Below, piece after piece: positions 24,872-35,612 of a stretch of 64,000 nt of DNA; the first letter of the stretch is position 1, and each line of letters opens with the position of its first letter. The stretch is from NCBI GenBank assembly GCA_937146765.1, contig CAKZRP010000066.1, positions 1 through 64,000 of the forward strand, given 5' to 3'. Under the pieces are notes generated by a model. The model ran no database searches and had not been told where the DNA came from. It was given only the letters and a program-made list of their open reading frames with translations. The position numbers were made by a program, and so were the translations under genes. This DNA is from an uncultured Paracoccaceae bacterium. GTDB taxonomy: Bacteria > Pseudomonadota > Alphaproteobacteria > Rhodobacterales > Rhodobacteraceae.

Positions 24872-25960
24872 ATGCTGAACTATATTCTGCGGCGTCTCCT
24901 GCTGGTGATCCCGACCCTGATCGGTATCATGGTGGTGAACTTCGCATTGGTGCAATTTGTCCCCGGCGGTCCGGTCGAGCAGATGATCGCCCGGCTCGAG
25001 GGCGGCGGGGACGTCTTCGGCGGTTTTGCCGGGGCGGCCAATGATGCTGGCGCCGACAGCATCGGTCAGGCCGAGAGCCAATATGCCGGCGCGCGGGGGC
25101 TGCCGCCCGAGTTCATTGCCGAGCTCGAACGCGAGTTCGGCTTCGACAAGCCACCGCTGGAGCGTTTCCTCAACATGATGTGGAACTACATGCGGCTCGA
25201 CTTCGGCGAGAGCTATTTCCGCAATATCGGGGTGATCGATCTGGTGCTGGAGAAAATGCCGGTGTCGATCTCGCTCGGCCTCTGGTCGACGCTCATAGCC
25301 TATCTGATCTCAATCCCGCTCGGCGTGCGCAAGGCGCTGCGCGATGGCAGCCGGTTCGACAGCTGGACCAGCGGTGTCATCATCGCCGCCTATGCGATCC
25401 CCGGCTTCCTGTTTGCGATCCTGTTGCTGGTCCTGCTGGCGGGTGGCTCCTATTGGCAGATCTTTCCCTTGCGCGGTCTGACCTCGGAGAACTGGGATCA
25501 GCTCAGCCTCCTTGGCAAGATCGGCGACTATTTCTGGCACATCACCCTGCCCATCGTGGCCTCGACCATCTCGGCCTTTGCGACGCTGACGCTGCTGACC
25601 AAGAACAGCTTCCTCGACGAGATCAAGAAGCAATATGTGATGACCGCCCGCGCCAAGGGGCTGACCGAGAACAGGGTCCTTTACGGTCACGTCTTCCGCA
25701 ACGCGATGCTGATCGTGATTGCGGGATTTCCGGGCGTGTTCATCTCGATCTTCTTTTCCGGCAGCCTGATCATCGAGACGATCTTTTCACTCGACGGCCT
25801 CGGCCGCCTCGGTTTCGAGGCCGCGGTGGCACGCGATTATCCGATTGTCTTTGGCACGCTGTTCATCTTTGGCCTGATGGGGCTCGTGGTGGGGATCATC
25901 TCCGATATCATGTATGTTCTGGTCGATCCGCGTATCGACTTCGAAAAGCGGGAGGGTTGA
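24872..25960 (+). CDS. yejB: Oligopeptide ABC transporter permease, YejB type
   Basis: A 362-residue permease with six membrane helices. It begins [24 protein letters not shown], the usual start of DppB/YejB proteins. The long periplasmic segment after the first helix (about residues 45-105) is typical of YejB. The cytoplasmic EAA loop appears as [24 protein letters not shown]. It starts seven bases after yejA and ends three bases before yejE, so translation is probably coupled. Confidence 0.93.
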   Translation: MLNYILRRLLLVIPTLIGIMVVNFALVQFVPGGPVEQMIARLEGGGDVFGGFAGAANDAGADSIGQAESQYAGARGLPPEFIAELEREFGFDKPPLERFLNMMWNYMRLDFGESYFRNIGVIDLVLEKMPVSISLGLWSTLIAYLISIPLGVRKALRDGSRFDSWTSGVIIAAYAIPGFLFAILLLVLLAGGSYWQIFPLRGLTSENWDQLSLLGKIGDYFWHITLPIVASTISAFATLTLLTKNSFLDEIKKQYVMTARAKGLTENRVLYGHVFRNAMLIVIAGFPGVFISIFFSGSLIIETIFSLDGLGRLGFEAAVARDYPIVFGTLFIFGLMGLVVGIISDIMYVLVDPRIDFEKREG

Positions 25961-25963
25961 GGC

Positions 25964-27070
25964 ATGGCACTGTCCCCCCTGAACCAACGCCGCTGGAACA
26001 ATTTCCGCCGCAACCGCCGCGCCCTCTGGTCGCTCAGGATCTTTCTCGTGCTGTTCGGTCTGTCGCTCTTTGCCGACGTTCTGGCCAATGACAAACCGAT
26101 CCTCGTCAACTATCGGGGCGACTATTACACCCCGATCTGGTCCTTCTACCCGGAGACGCAGTTCGGTGGCGATTTCCAGACCGAGGCGGTCTATCGCGAT
26201 CCCGAGGTGCGTTGCCTCATCGCCTCCGGTGGGATCGAGGACTGTTTCGACGAGCCTGAGGGCATTCTTGAAGAGATCAAGGCAGGCACCTTCGCGGCTG
26301 AAGACTTCCAGCAGGGCTGGTCGCTTTGGCCGCCAATCCCATACAGTTTCGACACTCCGGTGGACCGTCCCGGCGCGGCCCCCTTGCCGCCCAATAGCCA
26401 GAACCTCCTCGGCACCGACGATACCAAACGCGACGTGCTGGCGCGGGTCATTTACGGGTTCCGCCTCTCCATCGTTTTCACCCTGATCGTGACCGGTGCG
26501 GCGAGCCTCATCGGCATCTTTGCGGGCGCGGTGCAGGGGTTCTTTGGCGGCTGGCTGGACCTCATCTTCCAACGGGTGATCGAGATCTGGTCAGCGACGC
26601 CTTCTCTCTATGTGATCATCATCATGTTCGCCATTCTGGGGCGCGGTTTCTGGCTTCTGGTCTTTCTGATGATCCTGTTCAGCTGGACCTCGCTGGTCGG
26701 TGTCGTGCGGGCCGAGTTTCTGCGGGCGCGCAATCTGGAATACGTGCGTGCAGCGCGCGCTCTGGGCGTGGGCAACATGACCATCATGTTCCGCCACATG
26801 CTGCCCAATGCGATGGTGGCGACGCTGACCATGATGCCCTTCATCGTCACGGGGACCATCGGCACGCTCGCGGGGCTCGATTTCCTCGGCTTCGGTCTGC
26901 CCTCCTCGGCACCCTCCCTCGGGGAAATGACCCTGCAGGCGAAACAGAACCTGCAGGCCCCCTGGCTCGCCTTCACCGCCTTTTTCACCTTCGCCATCAT
27001 GCTCTCGCTTCTGGTCTTCATCTTTGAGGGCGTGCGGGATGCCTTTGATCCGAGAAAGACCTTTTCATGA
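25964..27070 (+). CDS. yejE: Oligopeptide ABC transporter permease, YejE type
   Basis: A 368-residue permease of the DppC/YejE type. The N-terminus (NQRRWNNFRRNRRALWSLRIF) matches the OppC_N domain. A long insert between helix 1 and the core (about residues 45-150) contains PIPYSFDTP and LLGTDDTKRDVLARVIYGFR, both typical of YejE. The EAA loop is EYVRAARALGVGNMTIMFRHMLPNAM. It pairs with YejB to form the channel. Confidence 0.93.
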   Translation: MALSPLNQRRWNNFRRNRRALWSLRIFLVLFGLSLFADVLANDKPILVNYRGDYYTPIWSFYPETQFGGDFQTEAVYRDPEVRCLIASGGIEDCFDEPEGILEEIKAGTFAAEDFQQGWSLWPPIPYSFDTPVDRPGAAPLPPNSQNLLGTDDTKRDVLARVIYGFRLSIVFTLIVTGAASLIGIFAGAVQGFFGGWLDLIFQRVIEIWSATPSLYVIIIMFAILGRGFWLLVFLMILFSWTSLVGVVRAEFLRARNLEYVRAARALGVGNMTIMFRHMLPNAMVATLTMMPFIVTGTIGTLAGLDFLGFGLPSSAPSLGEMTLQAKQNLQAPWLAFTAFFTFAIMLSLLVFIFEGVRDAFDPRKTFS

Positions 27071-27146
27071 CTTTGGCACAGGCGAAACTTCTGTCCCGCC
27101 CGCGGTCGGGCACTGCCCTCAGTGATTTCGCTCAGAGGATTGAAGA

Positions 27147-28733
27147 ATGACTGCGATCCTCAAGGTCCGCGACCTGCGCGTCTCCTTCCGGCAGGACGGC
27201 AAACTGACCGAGGCAGTGAAGGGCGTGTCCTTCTCCCTCGCCCGTGGCGAGACGGTGGCACTGGTGGGCGAGAGCGGCTCCGGAAAATCGGTTTCGGCGC
27301 TCTCCACCGTGCAGCTCCTGGGCGACAGCGCAGTGGTCTCCGGCTCGGTCACCTATGACGGGCAGGAGATGATCGGTGCCAGCGAAAGCCAACTCCGGAA
27401 GGTGCGCGGCAATGACATCTCCTTCATCTTCCAGGAGCCGATGACCTCCCTGAACCCGCTGCATACGATCGAAAAGCAGCTGGGCGAGACGCTGGCCCTG
27501 CATCAGGGCGTAGTGGGGGCGCAGGCGCAGGCGCGCATCCTCGACCTGTTGAACAAGGTCGGCATCCGCGACGCGGAAAGCCGCCTCGGCGCCTATCCGC
27601 ACCAGCTCTCGGGTGGCCAGCGGCAGCGGGTGATGATCGCCATGGCACTTGCGAACAAGCCCGATGTGCTGATCGCGGACGAGCCGACCACCGCGCTTGA
27701 TGTGACCATCCAGGCGCAGATTCTCGACCTGCTGGCAGACCTCAAGGCCTCCGAAGGCATGGGGCTCCTGTTCATCACCCATGACCTCGGCATCGTGCGC
27801 CGCATCGCCGACAGGGTCTGCGTGATGAAATCCGGCGAGATCGTCGAGGAAGGCCCGACGGCGGAGATCTTTGCCAATCCGCAGCATCCCTACACGCAAA
27901 AACTCCTCGCCGCCGAACCCTCCGGCCGCCCCGCACCGATCCCCGCTGGGGCTGAGGAGCTGGTCTCGACTAAAGATCTCAAGGTCTGGTTCCCGATCCA
28001 GCGCGGCCTGTTGAAGCGCACGATTGGCCATGTGAGGGCGGTCAATCCGATGTCGCTCTCCGTGAAGGCGGGCGAGACCCTCGGCATCGTGGGCGAGAGC
28101 GGTTCCGGCAAGACCACGATGGCGCTGGCGATCATGCGGCTCATCGCCTCCGAGGGCGAAGTGCGCTTTCAAGGCCAGGACCTGCGGCAATGGTCCACGC
28201 GCGATTTGCGCCGCCTGCGCAAGGATATGCAGATCGTGTTTCAGGATCCCTATGGCTCCCTCAGCCCGCGGATGACCTGCGCCCAGATCATTGCCGAGGG
28301 CCTTGCCATCCACGAGGTTGACCAGCACAGGAAACCACGCGAGCTGGTGGCCGAGGTGATGACCGAGGTCGGCCTCGACCCGGCGGCGATGGACCGCTAC
28401 CCGCATGAATTCTCCGGTGGCCAGCGTCAGCGCATCGCCATCGCCCGCGCCATGGTGCTGCGCCCGAAGCTGGTGGTGCTGGACGAACCCACATCGGCGC
28501 TCGACATGACGGTGCAGGTGCAGATCGTCGATCTCCTGCGTGACCTGCAGGCGCGCTATGGCCTCGCCTATCTCTTCATCAGCCACGACCTCAACGTGGT
28601 GCGCGCCATGTCGCATGAGGTTCTGGTGATGAAGGCGGGCGATGTGGTTGAACAGGGGCCCGCGGATGAGATCTTCCAGAACCCGAAGGACCCCTATACA
28701 CGGAGCCTCCTTGCGGCGGTCACCGCGGCCTGA
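27147..28733 (+). CDS. yejF: Oligopeptide ABC transporter, double ATP-binding protein, YejF type
   Basis: A 528-residue fusion of two ABC ATPase domains. Each has a Walker A motif ([13 protein letters not shown] near residue 40 and [13 protein letters not shown] near 318), a signature (LSGGQRQR and FSGGQRQR) and a Walker B ([12 protein letters not shown] and [12 protein letters not shown]). An oligopeptide-transporter C-terminal segment ([22 protein letters not shown]) follows each. AGAGGA lies before the ATG at 27147, and a 76-base gap separates it from yejE. It powers the YejAB-E importer. Confidence 0.94.
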   Translation: MTAILKVRDLRVSFRQDGKLTEAVKGVSFSLARGETVALVGESGSGKSVSALSTVQLLGDSAVVSGSVTYDGQEMIGASESQLRKVRGNDISFIFQEPMTSLNPLHTIEKQLGETLALHQGVVGAQAQARILDLLNKVGIRDAESRLGAYPHQLSGGQRQRVMIAMALANKPDVLIADEPTTALDVTIQAQILDLLADLKASEGMGLLFITHDLGIVRRIADRVCVMKSGEIVEEGPTAEIFANPQHPYTQKLLAAEPSGRPAPIPAGAEELVSTKDLKVWFPIQRGLLKRTIGHVRAVNPMSLSVKAGETLGIVGESGSGKTTMALAIMRLIASEGEVRFQGQDLRQWSTRDLRRLRKDMQIVFQDPYGSLSPRMTCAQIIAEGLAIHEVDQHRKPRELVAEVMTEVGLDPAAMDRYPHEFSGGQRQRIAIARAMVLRPKLVVLDEPTSALDMTVQVQIVDLLRDLQARYGLAYLFISHDLNVVRAMSHEVLVMKAGDVVEQGPADEIFQNPKDPYTRSLLAAVTAA

Positions 28734-28747
28734 TCCTTTACCTCGAG

Positions 28748-28784
28748 TCTAAGTATCCCGGGAGCGCGAGGGCAAATCCCTCGC
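28748..28784 (-). repeat. Hairpin repeat, copy B (yejF/hemN junction)
   Basis: On the minus strand, GCGAGGG and CCCTCGC arms (28784-28766) are followed by GCTCCCGGGATACTTAG. This is the same order as copy C at 52494, here inverted. It lies between convergent genes. Confidence 0.55.
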
Positions 28785-28813
28785 CTCCTGCCGGTGCGGG
28801 ACTGGGCGCCGGT

Positions 28814-30169
28814 TCAAATGGCGGAACTGTGTCCCGCCTTGCTGAGATCATAGGCATCAAAATGACGTGCGATCATCCGGGTCAACGGCTTGCCTTCGGG
28901 GCGGATACGTAGACCTTGGGCGCAGAGATCCAGCATCTCCGGAAATGCCGCCGAGGCATTGCGGAACAGGGCCTCAAGCGCGGCGGGTGCCAGATCGAAA
29001 CGGGACAGGATATCCTCCGACGCGATGGCAAAGTCACACATCAAGGCTTCGATCAGCCGCCCGCGCAGCCTGTCTTCGTCCTTGAACTGATGCCCCCGCG
29101 ACGTGGAAAACTGGCCCGTGCGCACCGCCTTGGCATAGGCAGAGGTGGAGGGGGCATTCTGTGCATAGCCCTGCGGGAAACGCGAAATGGAAGAGGCTCC
29201 CAGCCCGACCAGAACCTCCGCCTGGTCATCCGTGTAACCCTGGAAATTCCGTCTCAGCTTGCCGTTGCGCTCGGCAGCCGCCAGACCGTCATGTGGCGCG
29301 GCGAAATGGTCGATACCGATCTCGCTGTATCCATCCCACAGGAACAATCGTCGGGCGGTTTCGAACAGTTGCAGCCGGTCCTGCGGGGTAGGCAGGCTGT
29401 CCGAGGGGATCATGGTCTGCCGCCGCGCCATCCAGGGCACATGCGCATAGCCATAGAGCGCCACCCGGTCGGGTGCGAGCGACAGCAGCTTCTGCACGCT
29501 TTCGGTCATCCGTGTGCGGGTCTGGTGCGGTAGGCCGAAGAGAATATCGGCATTGAGGCTTTTGATGCCGCGGGCGCGGATCATTTCCACTGCATCCCGG
29601 GTCACGTCAAAGGACTGGATCCGGCCGATGATTTGCTGAATTTCCGGATCAAAATCCTGCACGCCGATGGAGGCCCGGGTCATCCCTGCCTCGGATAGCG
29701 CATCAAGACGGGCCGCGTCGATCTCGTTGGGGTCGATCTCGACGGAAAACTCGCCACCGGGCGCCATCGGTGTCACCCGAAGGATCGCAGCCGCGAGGTC
29801 GCGCATCATGTCAGGCGAGAGCAGGGTCGGTGTTCCGCCGCCCCAATGCAGCCGCGACAGGGTCACACCCTCGGGCAGAGTGCGGGCCAGCAGGGCGATC
29901 TCCTGTTTCAGGACCTCGACATAGGCGCGCACAGGTGACTCGGACTGGGTGCCCTGCGTGCGGCAGGCACAGAACCAGCACAATCTGCGGCAGAATGGCA
30001 CATGCACATAGAGGGAGATCTCCGAACCGGGGCGGATGGCCCCGATCCAGGAGGCAAACTGGCCCGCATCCACATCGTTGCTGAAGTGGGGCGCAGTCGG
30101 ATAACTGGTGTATCGCGGCACCTTTGCGTCGAAAAGCCCGAGCCGTGCCAATTGAGATTCCTGTTTCAT
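28814..30169 (-). CDS. hemN: Oxygen-independent coproporphyrinogen III oxidase
   Basis: A 451-residue radical-SAM enzyme that decarboxylates coproporphyrinogen III to protoporphyrinogen IX without oxygen. It has YTSYPTAPHF near residue 20, the CxxxCxxC cluster site HVPFCRRLCWFCAC near 60, and LHWGGGTPTLLS near 110. The ATG at 30169 was chosen because an in-frame GTG at 30211 would overlap the FNR box. The divergent fnrL and the shared FNR-type box at 30205-30218 point to low-oxygen control. The aerobic enzyme HemF is also in the window. Confidence 0.95.
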   Translation of the reverse strand: MKQESQLARLGLFDAKVPRYTSYPTAPHFSNDVDAGQFASWIGAIRPGSEISLYVHVPFCRRLCWFCACRTQGTQSESPVRAYVEVLKQEIALLARTLPEGVTLSRLHWGGGTPTLLSPDMMRDLAAAILRVTPMAPGGEFSVEIDPNEIDAARLDALSEAGMTRASIGVQDFDPEIQQIIGRIQSFDVTRDAVEMIRARGIKSLNADILFGLPHQTRTRMTESVQKLLSLAPDRVALYGYAHVPWMARRQTMIPSDSLPTPQDRLQLFETARRLFLWDGYSEIGIDHFAAPHDGLAAAERNGKLRRNFQGYTDDQAEVLVGLGASSISRFPQGYAQNAPSTSAYAKAVRTGQFSTSRGHQFKDEDRLRGRLIEALMCDFAIASEDILSRFDLAPAALEALFRNASAAFPEMLDLCAQGLRIRPEGKPLTRMIARHFDAYDLSKAGHSSAI

Positions 30170-30204
30170 GGCGATAGGCTTAGGGAGATTGTCAGATGTG
30201 AGCT

Positions 30205-30218
30205 TTGACACAGATCAA
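30205..30218. promoter_or_regulatory. FNR-type box between hemN and fnrL
   Basis: TTGACACAGATCAA fits TTGAY-N4-ATCAA. Its centre is about 42 bases before the hemN start and about 19 bases before the fnrL start. Position suits activation of hemN and repression or autocontrol of fnrL. Confidence 0.85.
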
Positions 30219-30230
30219 CCAGAGGCGCGA

Positions 30231-30971
30231 ATGTCCGTTCCCCAGTTCCAGTCGATACAATGTGCGGATTGTCCGATCCGCCACCGTGCGGTCTGTGCGC
30301 GCTGCGACTCGGGCGAACTCGAAGCGCTGGATGCGATCAAATACTACCGCAGTTACGAAGCGGGGCAGCCGGTGATCTGGTCCGGTGATACAATGAATTT
30401 CGTAGGCTCCGTGGTGTCAGGAATTGCAACGCTGACCCAGACGATGGAGGATGGGCGCACCCAGATGGTGGGCCTTTTGTTGCCGTCTGATTTTGTGGGA
30501 CGACCGGGGCGGGACGGGGCTGCCTACAATGTGATCGCCACCACCGACGTGGTGATGTGCTGTTTTCGCAAGAAACCCTTCGAGGATCTGATGGCGAAGA
30601 CGCCCCATATTGCGCACCGCCTGCTGGAGATGACCCTCGACGAACTGGACGCCGCGCGCGAGTGGATGCTGGTCCTGGGCCGCAAGACCGCGCGGGAAAA
30701 GATCGCAAGCCTGCTGGCCATCATCGCCCGCCGGGATGCGTCTCTCAGCACGGATGCAGTTACCGGGGCGGTCAGCTTCGACCTCAAGCTGACGCGGGAG
30801 GCAATGGCGGATTACCTCGGTCTCACGCTGGAGACGGTCAGTCGCCAGATCTCGGCGCTGAAGAAGGCTGGCGTGATCGTGCTGGAGGGCAAGCGGCACG
30901 TGACCGTGCCGGATATGCGCCGCCTGATCGAGGAAGCAGGCGACGACAGCGACGGTGGTGTTTTCGTCTGA
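30231..30971 (+). CDS. fnrL: FnrL, oxygen-sensing Crp/Fnr-family regulator
   Basis: A 246-residue regulator. Cysteines at 11, 14, 22 and 25 (CADC and CARC), with another near residue 110 (VVMCCFRKK), can hold an oxygen-labile 4Fe-4S cluster. The cyclic-nucleotide-binding-like barrel follows, then a long dimer helix (DELDAAREWMLVLGRKTA). The helix-turn-helix carries GLTLETVSRQISALKK, with the E-xxx-R pair that reads TTGAT half-sites. The ATG at 30231 follows AGAGG. Order hemN-fnrL next to cco genes matches Rhodobacter. Confidence 0.95.
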   Translation: MSVPQFQSIQCADCPIRHRAVCARCDSGELEALDAIKYYRSYEAGQPVIWSGDTMNFVGSVVSGIATLTQTMEDGRTQMVGLLLPSDFVGRPGRDGAAYNVIATTDVVMCCFRKKPFEDLMAKTPHIAHRLLEMTLDELDAAREWMLVLGRKTAREKIASLLAIIARRDASLSTDAVTGAVSFDLKLTREAMADYLGLTLETVSRQISALKKAGVIVLEGKRHVTVPDMRRLIEEAGDDSDGGVFV

Positions 30972-31082
30972 CATCATGCGGGTCAGCTTGGCCTGCCGTG
31001 GCCAAGTCGCTGTCCGAGCCGACCTTGGCGTCCGCTGAACGCGGGACCGGGAGGCGTGCCATCCCGAGCCCGGTTTCTGATC

Positions 31083-31922
31083 TCAATGGGCCATCAGCAC
31101 CGGCACCGAGGCGTGCTCGAGCATGTTGCGGGTGGTGCCACCCAGGATCGACTCGCGGAACCGGCTGTGCCCATAGGCCCCCATCACAATCAGATCGGCC
31201 CCGGTGTCCTGGGCGTGACGGCTCAGCACGTCCGAGGTGCGCGGTAGGGTCTTGCTCAGCACATCGATCTCGCAGTTGACGCCGTGTCGAGACAGCATCT
31301 GCGCCAACATGCCGCCGGGGTCGGACCGCTCGATGCCATGTTGCGGCGGGTCGATCACGGCGATCCGCACCAGCCCTGCAGACTGCAAGAGCGGAAGCGA
31401 TTTGCGCACGGCCGCGAGCGCCTGGATGCTCTCGTCCCAAGCGACTAGGACAGTTCCGGGCGTTTCGGGCAGGGCGGTTCCATCGGGCAGCACCAGTACC
31501 GGCGTGCGCGCATCAAAGAGGGCGGCTTCGACGATGGGTTCGATCTCCGGCCCCTTGTTGGGACCATAGGGTTTGTCCATCACCATAAGATCGCTGAAGC
31601 GGGCGTGATGCGCGGTTACCCGGGAGATGTCCCCCAGCGGGGTGATCGCGGTGAAAACCGCATGGGGCACTTCACTGGTGCGCAGCCGTTCGGAAACCGC
31701 TGCCTCGGTTGCTTTGACCTCCTCGCGGGCTCGTTCCAGCAGGGTCTGGATCACGACGGCGCTGGCGCCGCCGTCGTAGTAGCCCACCCGCGTGCGATCG
31801 ACACCGAGGCAGAGCACATCGAGATGCCCTGAATTGCGCCGCACCAACGCCTCAGCCTGATCGAGAGCCGTGGTGTCGCCCTCTGCCTGCGTGCGGACAG
31901 TGAGAATGGTCTTGTATGTCAT
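31083..31922 (-). CDS. Tandem universal stress protein
   Basis: A 279-residue protein made of two UspA domains. The second half ends with the nucleotide-binding motif VMGAYGHSRFRESILGGTTRNML (shown in part), G-2x-G-9x-G-S/T type. The first half is more divergent (VMDKPYGPNKGPEIEPIVEAAL) and lacks that motif, so probably only one half binds ATP. It is divergent from ccoN and shares an intergenic region with a perfect FNR box, so it is likely induced at low oxygen. The start at 31922 fits the MTYKTIL family N-terminus. Confidence 0.88.
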   Translation of the reverse strand: MTYKTILTVRTQAEGDTTALDQAEALVRRNSGHLDVLCLGVDRTRVGYYDGGASAVVIQTLLERAREEVKATEAAVSERLRTSEVPHAVFTAITPLGDISRVTAHHARFSDLMVMDKPYGPNKGPEIEPIVEAALFDARTPVLVLPDGTALPETPGTVLVAWDESIQALAAVRKSLPLLQSAGLVRIAVIDPPQHGIERSDPGGMLAQMLSRHGVNCEIDVLSKTLPRTSDVLSRHAQDTGADLIVMGAYGHSRFRESILGGTTRNMLEHASVPVLMAH

Positions 31923-32035
31923 GCTGTGACCCTTTCCAAAAGCGAATGGTCGCGGACCCTGTGCATCGCTCCTCAAAAAACGACTCGCCACAAGGGTCCC
32001 ATGAGATGACATGACACATCCCATGCGCGAGTATC

Positions 32036-32049
32036 TTGATGCAGATCAA
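32036..32049. promoter_or_regulatory. Perfect FNR-type box upstream of ccoN
   Basis: TTGATGCAGATCAA matches the full consensus TTGAT-N4-ATCAA. It is centred 108 bases before the ccoN start and 121 bases before the divergent stress-protein start. FnrL is known to activate ccoNOQP in related bacteria; a single box may serve both directions. Confidence 0.9.
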
Positions 32050-32150
32050 TGTTTCGTCACCGAGGCTCTGGCATCAGGGTCGGGGAAAATAACGTCCGAG
32101 CGGCCTCCAATCCGGGCACGATTCGGATGAACCACTCAAAGGGGCATGAA

Positions 32151-33755
32151 ATGTCTAATTATCTCAAGCTGATAGTGCTTGGCGTATTGACGATCTTCTT
32201 CATGATCGCCGCCAACTTTGCCAGGGATCTGGCCTATCAGGTCCATGCAGTGATTCTTATGCTCGTCACGGCGGGCCTGTTTCTCTTCACCCTGCGCCAG
32301 ACGGATGAGCCGCAGCCTGCGCCGATCACCGGCGAATATTTCGACAGCGTGATCCGGGCCGGGGTCATCGCCACCGCCTTCTGGGGCGTGGTCGGCTTCC
32401 TCGCCGGGACTTTCATCGCCTTCCAGCTCGCCTTTCCGGTGCTGAACTTCGATTGGTCCGAAGGTCTCGCGAACTTTGGACGCCTGCGTCCGCTGCACAC
32501 CTCGGCGGTAATCTTCGCCTTCGGCGGCAATGCGCTGCTCTGCACCTCCTTTTATGTGGTGCAGCGCACCTCGGCGGCGCGGCTTTGGGGCGGCAATCTC
32601 GCCTGGTTCGTGTTCTGGGGCTATCAGCTCTTCATCGTGCTGGCGGCGACCGGCTACCTTCTGGGCGGCACCCAATCCAAGGAATACGCCGAGCCTGAGT
32701 GGTACATCGACCTTTGGTTGACCATCGTTTGGGTGGCTTACCTTGCGGTCTTCCTCGGCACTGTGATCAACCGCAAAGAGCGTCACATCTATGTGGCAAA
32801 CTGGTTCTTCCTTGCCTTCATCGTCACCGTGGCGATGCTGCATGTGGTCAACAACCTGACCATTCCCGTCTCCATCTGGGGGTCCAAATCGGTCATCGTC
32901 TGGCCGGGGGTTCAGGATGCCATGGTGCAGTGGTGGTATGGCCATAATGCGGTGGGCTTCTTCCTGACCGCGGGCTTCCTCGGCATGATGTATTACTTCA
33001 TCCCGAAACAGGCGGATCGACCGGTCTTTTCCTACAAGCTGTCGATCATCCACTTCTGGGCGCTGATCTTCATCTACATCTGGGCCGGTCCGCACCATTT
33101 GCATTACACCGCGCTGCCGGATTGGGCCTCGACCCTCGGCATGGTGTTCTCGGTGGTGCTCTGGATGCCGTCCTGGGGTGGTATGATCAACGGTCTGATG
33201 ACCCTCTCGGGGGCCTGGGACAAGCTGCGCACCGACCCGGTGCTGCGGATGCTGGTGATCTCGGTCGGTTTCTACGGCATGTCCACCTTCGAAGGGCCGA
33301 TGATGTCGATCCGCGCGGTGAATTCGCTCAGCCACTATACTGACTGGACCATTGGTCACGTGCATTCCGGTGCGCTTGGCTGGAACGGCATGATCACCTT
33401 CGGCTGCCTCTATTATCTGGTGCCTGTCCTGTGGAAACGCGAGCGTCTCTACTCCCTCGGCCTCGTCAGCTGGCACTTCTGGCTCGCCACCATTGGCATC
33501 GTGCTCTACGCCGCCTCCATGTGGGTGACCGGCATCATGGAAGGCCTGATGTGGCGTGAAGTCGACGCCAACGGCTTCCTCGTGTGGTCCTTTGCCGACA
33601 CCGTGGGCGCGAAGCTTCCGATGTATGTGATGCGCGGCCTCGGCGGGGTCCTGTACCTCACCGGTTCGCTGATCATGTGCTACAACCTCATCATGACCGT
33701 CCGTCGGGCACCGGCCAAAGAGGCCAGCCTCTCGGTCGCGGTCCCGGCTGAATAA
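32151..33755 (+). CDS. ccoN: cbb3-type cytochrome c oxidase subunit I
   Basis: A 534-residue heme-copper oxidase core subunit with about 14 membrane helices. It binds heme b and the heme b3-CuB centre. Conserved parts include [19 protein letters not shown] (heme b ligand), [22 protein letters not shown] (CuB ligand region), [15 protein letters not shown] and [17 protein letters not shown] (b3 ligand region). The ATG at 32151 follows AAAGGGG; an ATG eight codons upstream lacks one. It heads ccoNOQP and is preceded by a perfect FNR box. Confidence 0.96.
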   Translation: MSNYLKLIVLGVLTIFFMIAANFARDLAYQVHAVILMLVTAGLFLFTLRQTDEPQPAPITGEYFDSVIRAGVIATAFWGVVGFLAGTFIAFQLAFPVLNFDWSEGLANFGRLRPLHTSAVIFAFGGNALLCTSFYVVQRTSAARLWGGNLAWFVFWGYQLFIVLAATGYLLGGTQSKEYAEPEWYIDLWLTIVWVAYLAVFLGTVINRKERHIYVANWFFLAFIVTVAMLHVVNNLTIPVSIWGSKSVIVWPGVQDAMVQWWYGHNAVGFFLTAGFLGMMYYFIPKQADRPVFSYKLSIIHFWALIFIYIWAGPHHLHYTALPDWASTLGMVFSVVLWMPSWGGMINGLMTLSGAWDKLRTDPVLRMLVISVGFYGMSTFEGPMMSIRAVNSLSHYTDWTIGHVHSGALGWNGMITFGCLYYLVPVLWKRERLYSLGLVSWHFWLATIGIVLYAASMWVTGIMEGLMWREVDANGFLVWSFADTVGAKLPMYVMRGLGGVLYLTGSLIMCYNLIMTVRRAPAKEASLSVAVPAE

Positions 33756-33769
33756 GGAGGGCCGGAGAG

Positions 33770-34498
33770 ATGGCTATTCTCGACAAGCATAAAATCCTCG
33801 AGACCAATGCAACCCTGCTCCTGATCTGCTCCTTCCTGGTTGTCACCATCGGTGGCCTGGTGCAGATCACCCCGCTGTTCTACCTGGAGAACACCATCGA
33901 GAAGGTGGAGGGCATGCGGCCCTACACCCCTCTCGAACTGGCGGGGCGTGAAGTCTACATTCGCGAGGGCTGTTACGTCTGTCACAGCCAGATGATCCGC
34001 CCGATGCGCGATGAGGTCGAACGCTACGGCCATTATTCGCTGGCGGCGGAGTCGATGTACGACCACCCGTTCCAATGGGGCTCCAAACGCACCGGGCCGG
34101 ATTTGGCCCGGGTAGGGGGGCGTTACTCGGACGGTTGGCACGTGGATCACCTGCGCAATCCGCAGGACGTGGTGCCGGAATCGGTGATGCCGAAGTATGA
34201 TTTCCTCGAACGCACCATGATCGACGGCAAATACATCGGTGATCTGATGGCGACCCAAGCCATCGTCGGGGTGCCCTACTCCGAAGAGATGGTAGACGCG
34301 GCGCAAGCAGACTTCCGCGCTCAGGCCGATCCGGACAGCGACTATGACGGTTTGCTGGAGCGCTACGGCGAAAAGGTGAACGTCCGCAATTTCGACGGCC
34401 AGCCCGGAGTGTCCGAGGCGGATGCTCTGATCGCCTATCTGCAAATGCTCGGCACGTTGGTCGATTTCTCGACCTTCACGCCGGATGCGAGCCGCTGA
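33770..34498 (+). CDS. ccoO: cbb3-type cytochrome c oxidase subunit II (mono-heme)
   Basis: A 242-residue subunit with one N-terminal membrane anchor ([18 protein letters not shown]) and a single heme c site, CYVCHSQMI, near residue 69. The axial methionine lies in VMPKYDFL. It passes electrons from CcoP to CcoN. It starts 14 bases after ccoN, behind AAGGAGGG. Confidence 0.96.
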   Translation: MAILDKHKILETNATLLLICSFLVVTIGGLVQITPLFYLENTIEKVEGMRPYTPLELAGREVYIREGCYVCHSQMIRPMRDEVERYGHYSLAAESMYDHPFQWGSKRTGPDLARVGGRYSDGWHVDHLRNPQDVVPESVMPKYDFLERTMIDGKYIGDLMATQAIVGVPYSEEMVDAAQADFRAQADPDSDYDGLLERYGEKVNVRNFDGQPGVSEADALIAYLQMLGTLVDFSTFTPDASR

Positions 34499-34511
34499 GG
34501 AGGACCCGGAC

Positions 34512-34709
34512 ATGGAAACCTATTCGCTTCTGCGTCAGTTCGCGGACAGCTGGATGCTGTTGTTCCTCTTTACGTTCTTCTTCGGGGTTGTGGTCTGGGC
34601 CTTCCGGCCCGGCGCCAGCAAACTCTACGAAGACACTGCCAATATACCTTTCCGCCATGCCGACAAGCCGGCCGCGGGTGAGGCCAGCCAGCCGGAGGCC
34701 CAGAAATGA
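34512..34709 (+). CDS. ccoQ: cbb3-type oxidase small subunit CcoQ
   Basis: A 65-residue protein with one membrane helix ([19 protein letters not shown]), followed by [17 protein letters not shown], the usual CcoQ tail. It stabilises the oxidase complex. GAGGA lies upstream of the ATG at 34512. Its stop overlaps the ccoP start by four bases. Confidence 0.95.
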   Translation: METYSLLRQFADSWMLLFLFTFFFGVVVWAFRPGASKLYEDTANIPFRHADKPAAGEASQPEAQK

Positions 34710-35590
34710 GTGACACGGGCATGAACAAGAAAGTCCAGATCCACGAGGGTGATCCGAACACCACCGGCCACGAATGGGACGGCATCATGGAGTTCGACAA
34801 TCCGATGCCGCGCTGGTGGCTGTGGATCTTCTATGCCACCATTGTCTGGGGCATCGGCTACTCCATCGCCTACCCGGCCTGGCCTCTGGTGTCCGAAGCC
34901 ACCAATGGTCTCCTCGGGTGGTCTTCGCGCGGGAAAGTTCAGGCGGAGATTGCCATGGTTGAAGCGGCCAATGCGCCGGTGAACGCCAAGCTTGAACAAC
35001 TGGAGCTGGACAGGATCCCGAGTGATCCGGAACTTTCGGGCTATGCGGTTTCCGCAGGCTCGGCGGTGTTCAAGACCTGGTGCGCGCAATGTCACGGCTC
35101 CGGGGCGGCTGGGGCCAAGGGCTACCCGAACCTGCTGGACGATGACTGGCTCTGGGGCGGTACCATGGAGGATATCCATACCACCATCTCCTACGGCATC
35201 CGCAATGAGGAGAGTGACGACGCACGCTATTCCGCGATGCCTGCCTTTGGCCGGGACGAGCTTCTTGGCAAGGAAGAGGTCAGCCAGGTGGTCAACTATG
35301 TGATGTCACTGTCTGGTGAGCCGCAGGATGCAAGTCAGGTTGCGGCAGGCGCGGTGGTTTATGCCGACAATTGCGCCTCTTGCCATGCAGAAGACGGCAG
35401 CGGCGACCGGACACAGGGCGCACCAAACCTGCGCGATGCGATCTGGCTATATGGTGGCGATTACGAGACGCTGCACGAAACCGTCTGGAATGCCCGTTAC
35501 GGTGTGATGCCGAACTGGGATACGCGCCTGAGCGAGGCGGAAATCCGCGCCGTCAGCGCTTATGTCCACCAGTTGGGGGGCGGCGAGTAA
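34706..35590 (+). CDS. ccoP: cbb3-type cytochrome c oxidase subunit III (di-heme)
   Basis: A 294-residue subunit with a membrane anchor near residues 35-55 ([16 protein letters not shown]) and two heme c sites, CAQCHGSGA near 128 and CASCHAEDG near 225. Methionine ligands are likely in [10 protein letters not shown] and GVMPNWDT. It receives electrons from soluble or membrane cytochromes c such as the CycM protein in this window. A strong terminator follows. Confidence 0.96.
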   Translation: MSDTGMNKKVQIHEGDPNTTGHEWDGIMEFDNPMPRWWLWIFYATIVWGIGYSIAYPAWPLVSEATNGLLGWSSRGKVQAEIAMVEAANAPVNAKLEQLELDRIPSDPELSGYAVSAGSAVFKTWCAQCHGSGAAGAKGYPNLLDDDWLWGGTMEDIHTTISYGIRNEESDDARYSAMPAFGRDELLGKEEVSQVVNYVMSLSGEPQDASQVAAGAVVYADNCASCHAEDGSGDRTQGAPNLRDAIWLYGGDYETLHETVWNARYGVMPNWDTRLSEAEIRAVSAYVHQLGGGE

Positions 35591-35612
35591 ACACTTCGCA
35601 CCTCTGTCGAGA

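Noticed and set aside
27132..28616. 494-residue open frame on the minus strand opposite yejF
   Set aside because: It is antisense to a complete double ATPase and shows no domain.
30168..30230. Longer FnrL N-terminus from the upstream start
   Set aside because: It would contain the FNR box, and the ATG at 30231 has AGAGG and the normal family N-terminus.
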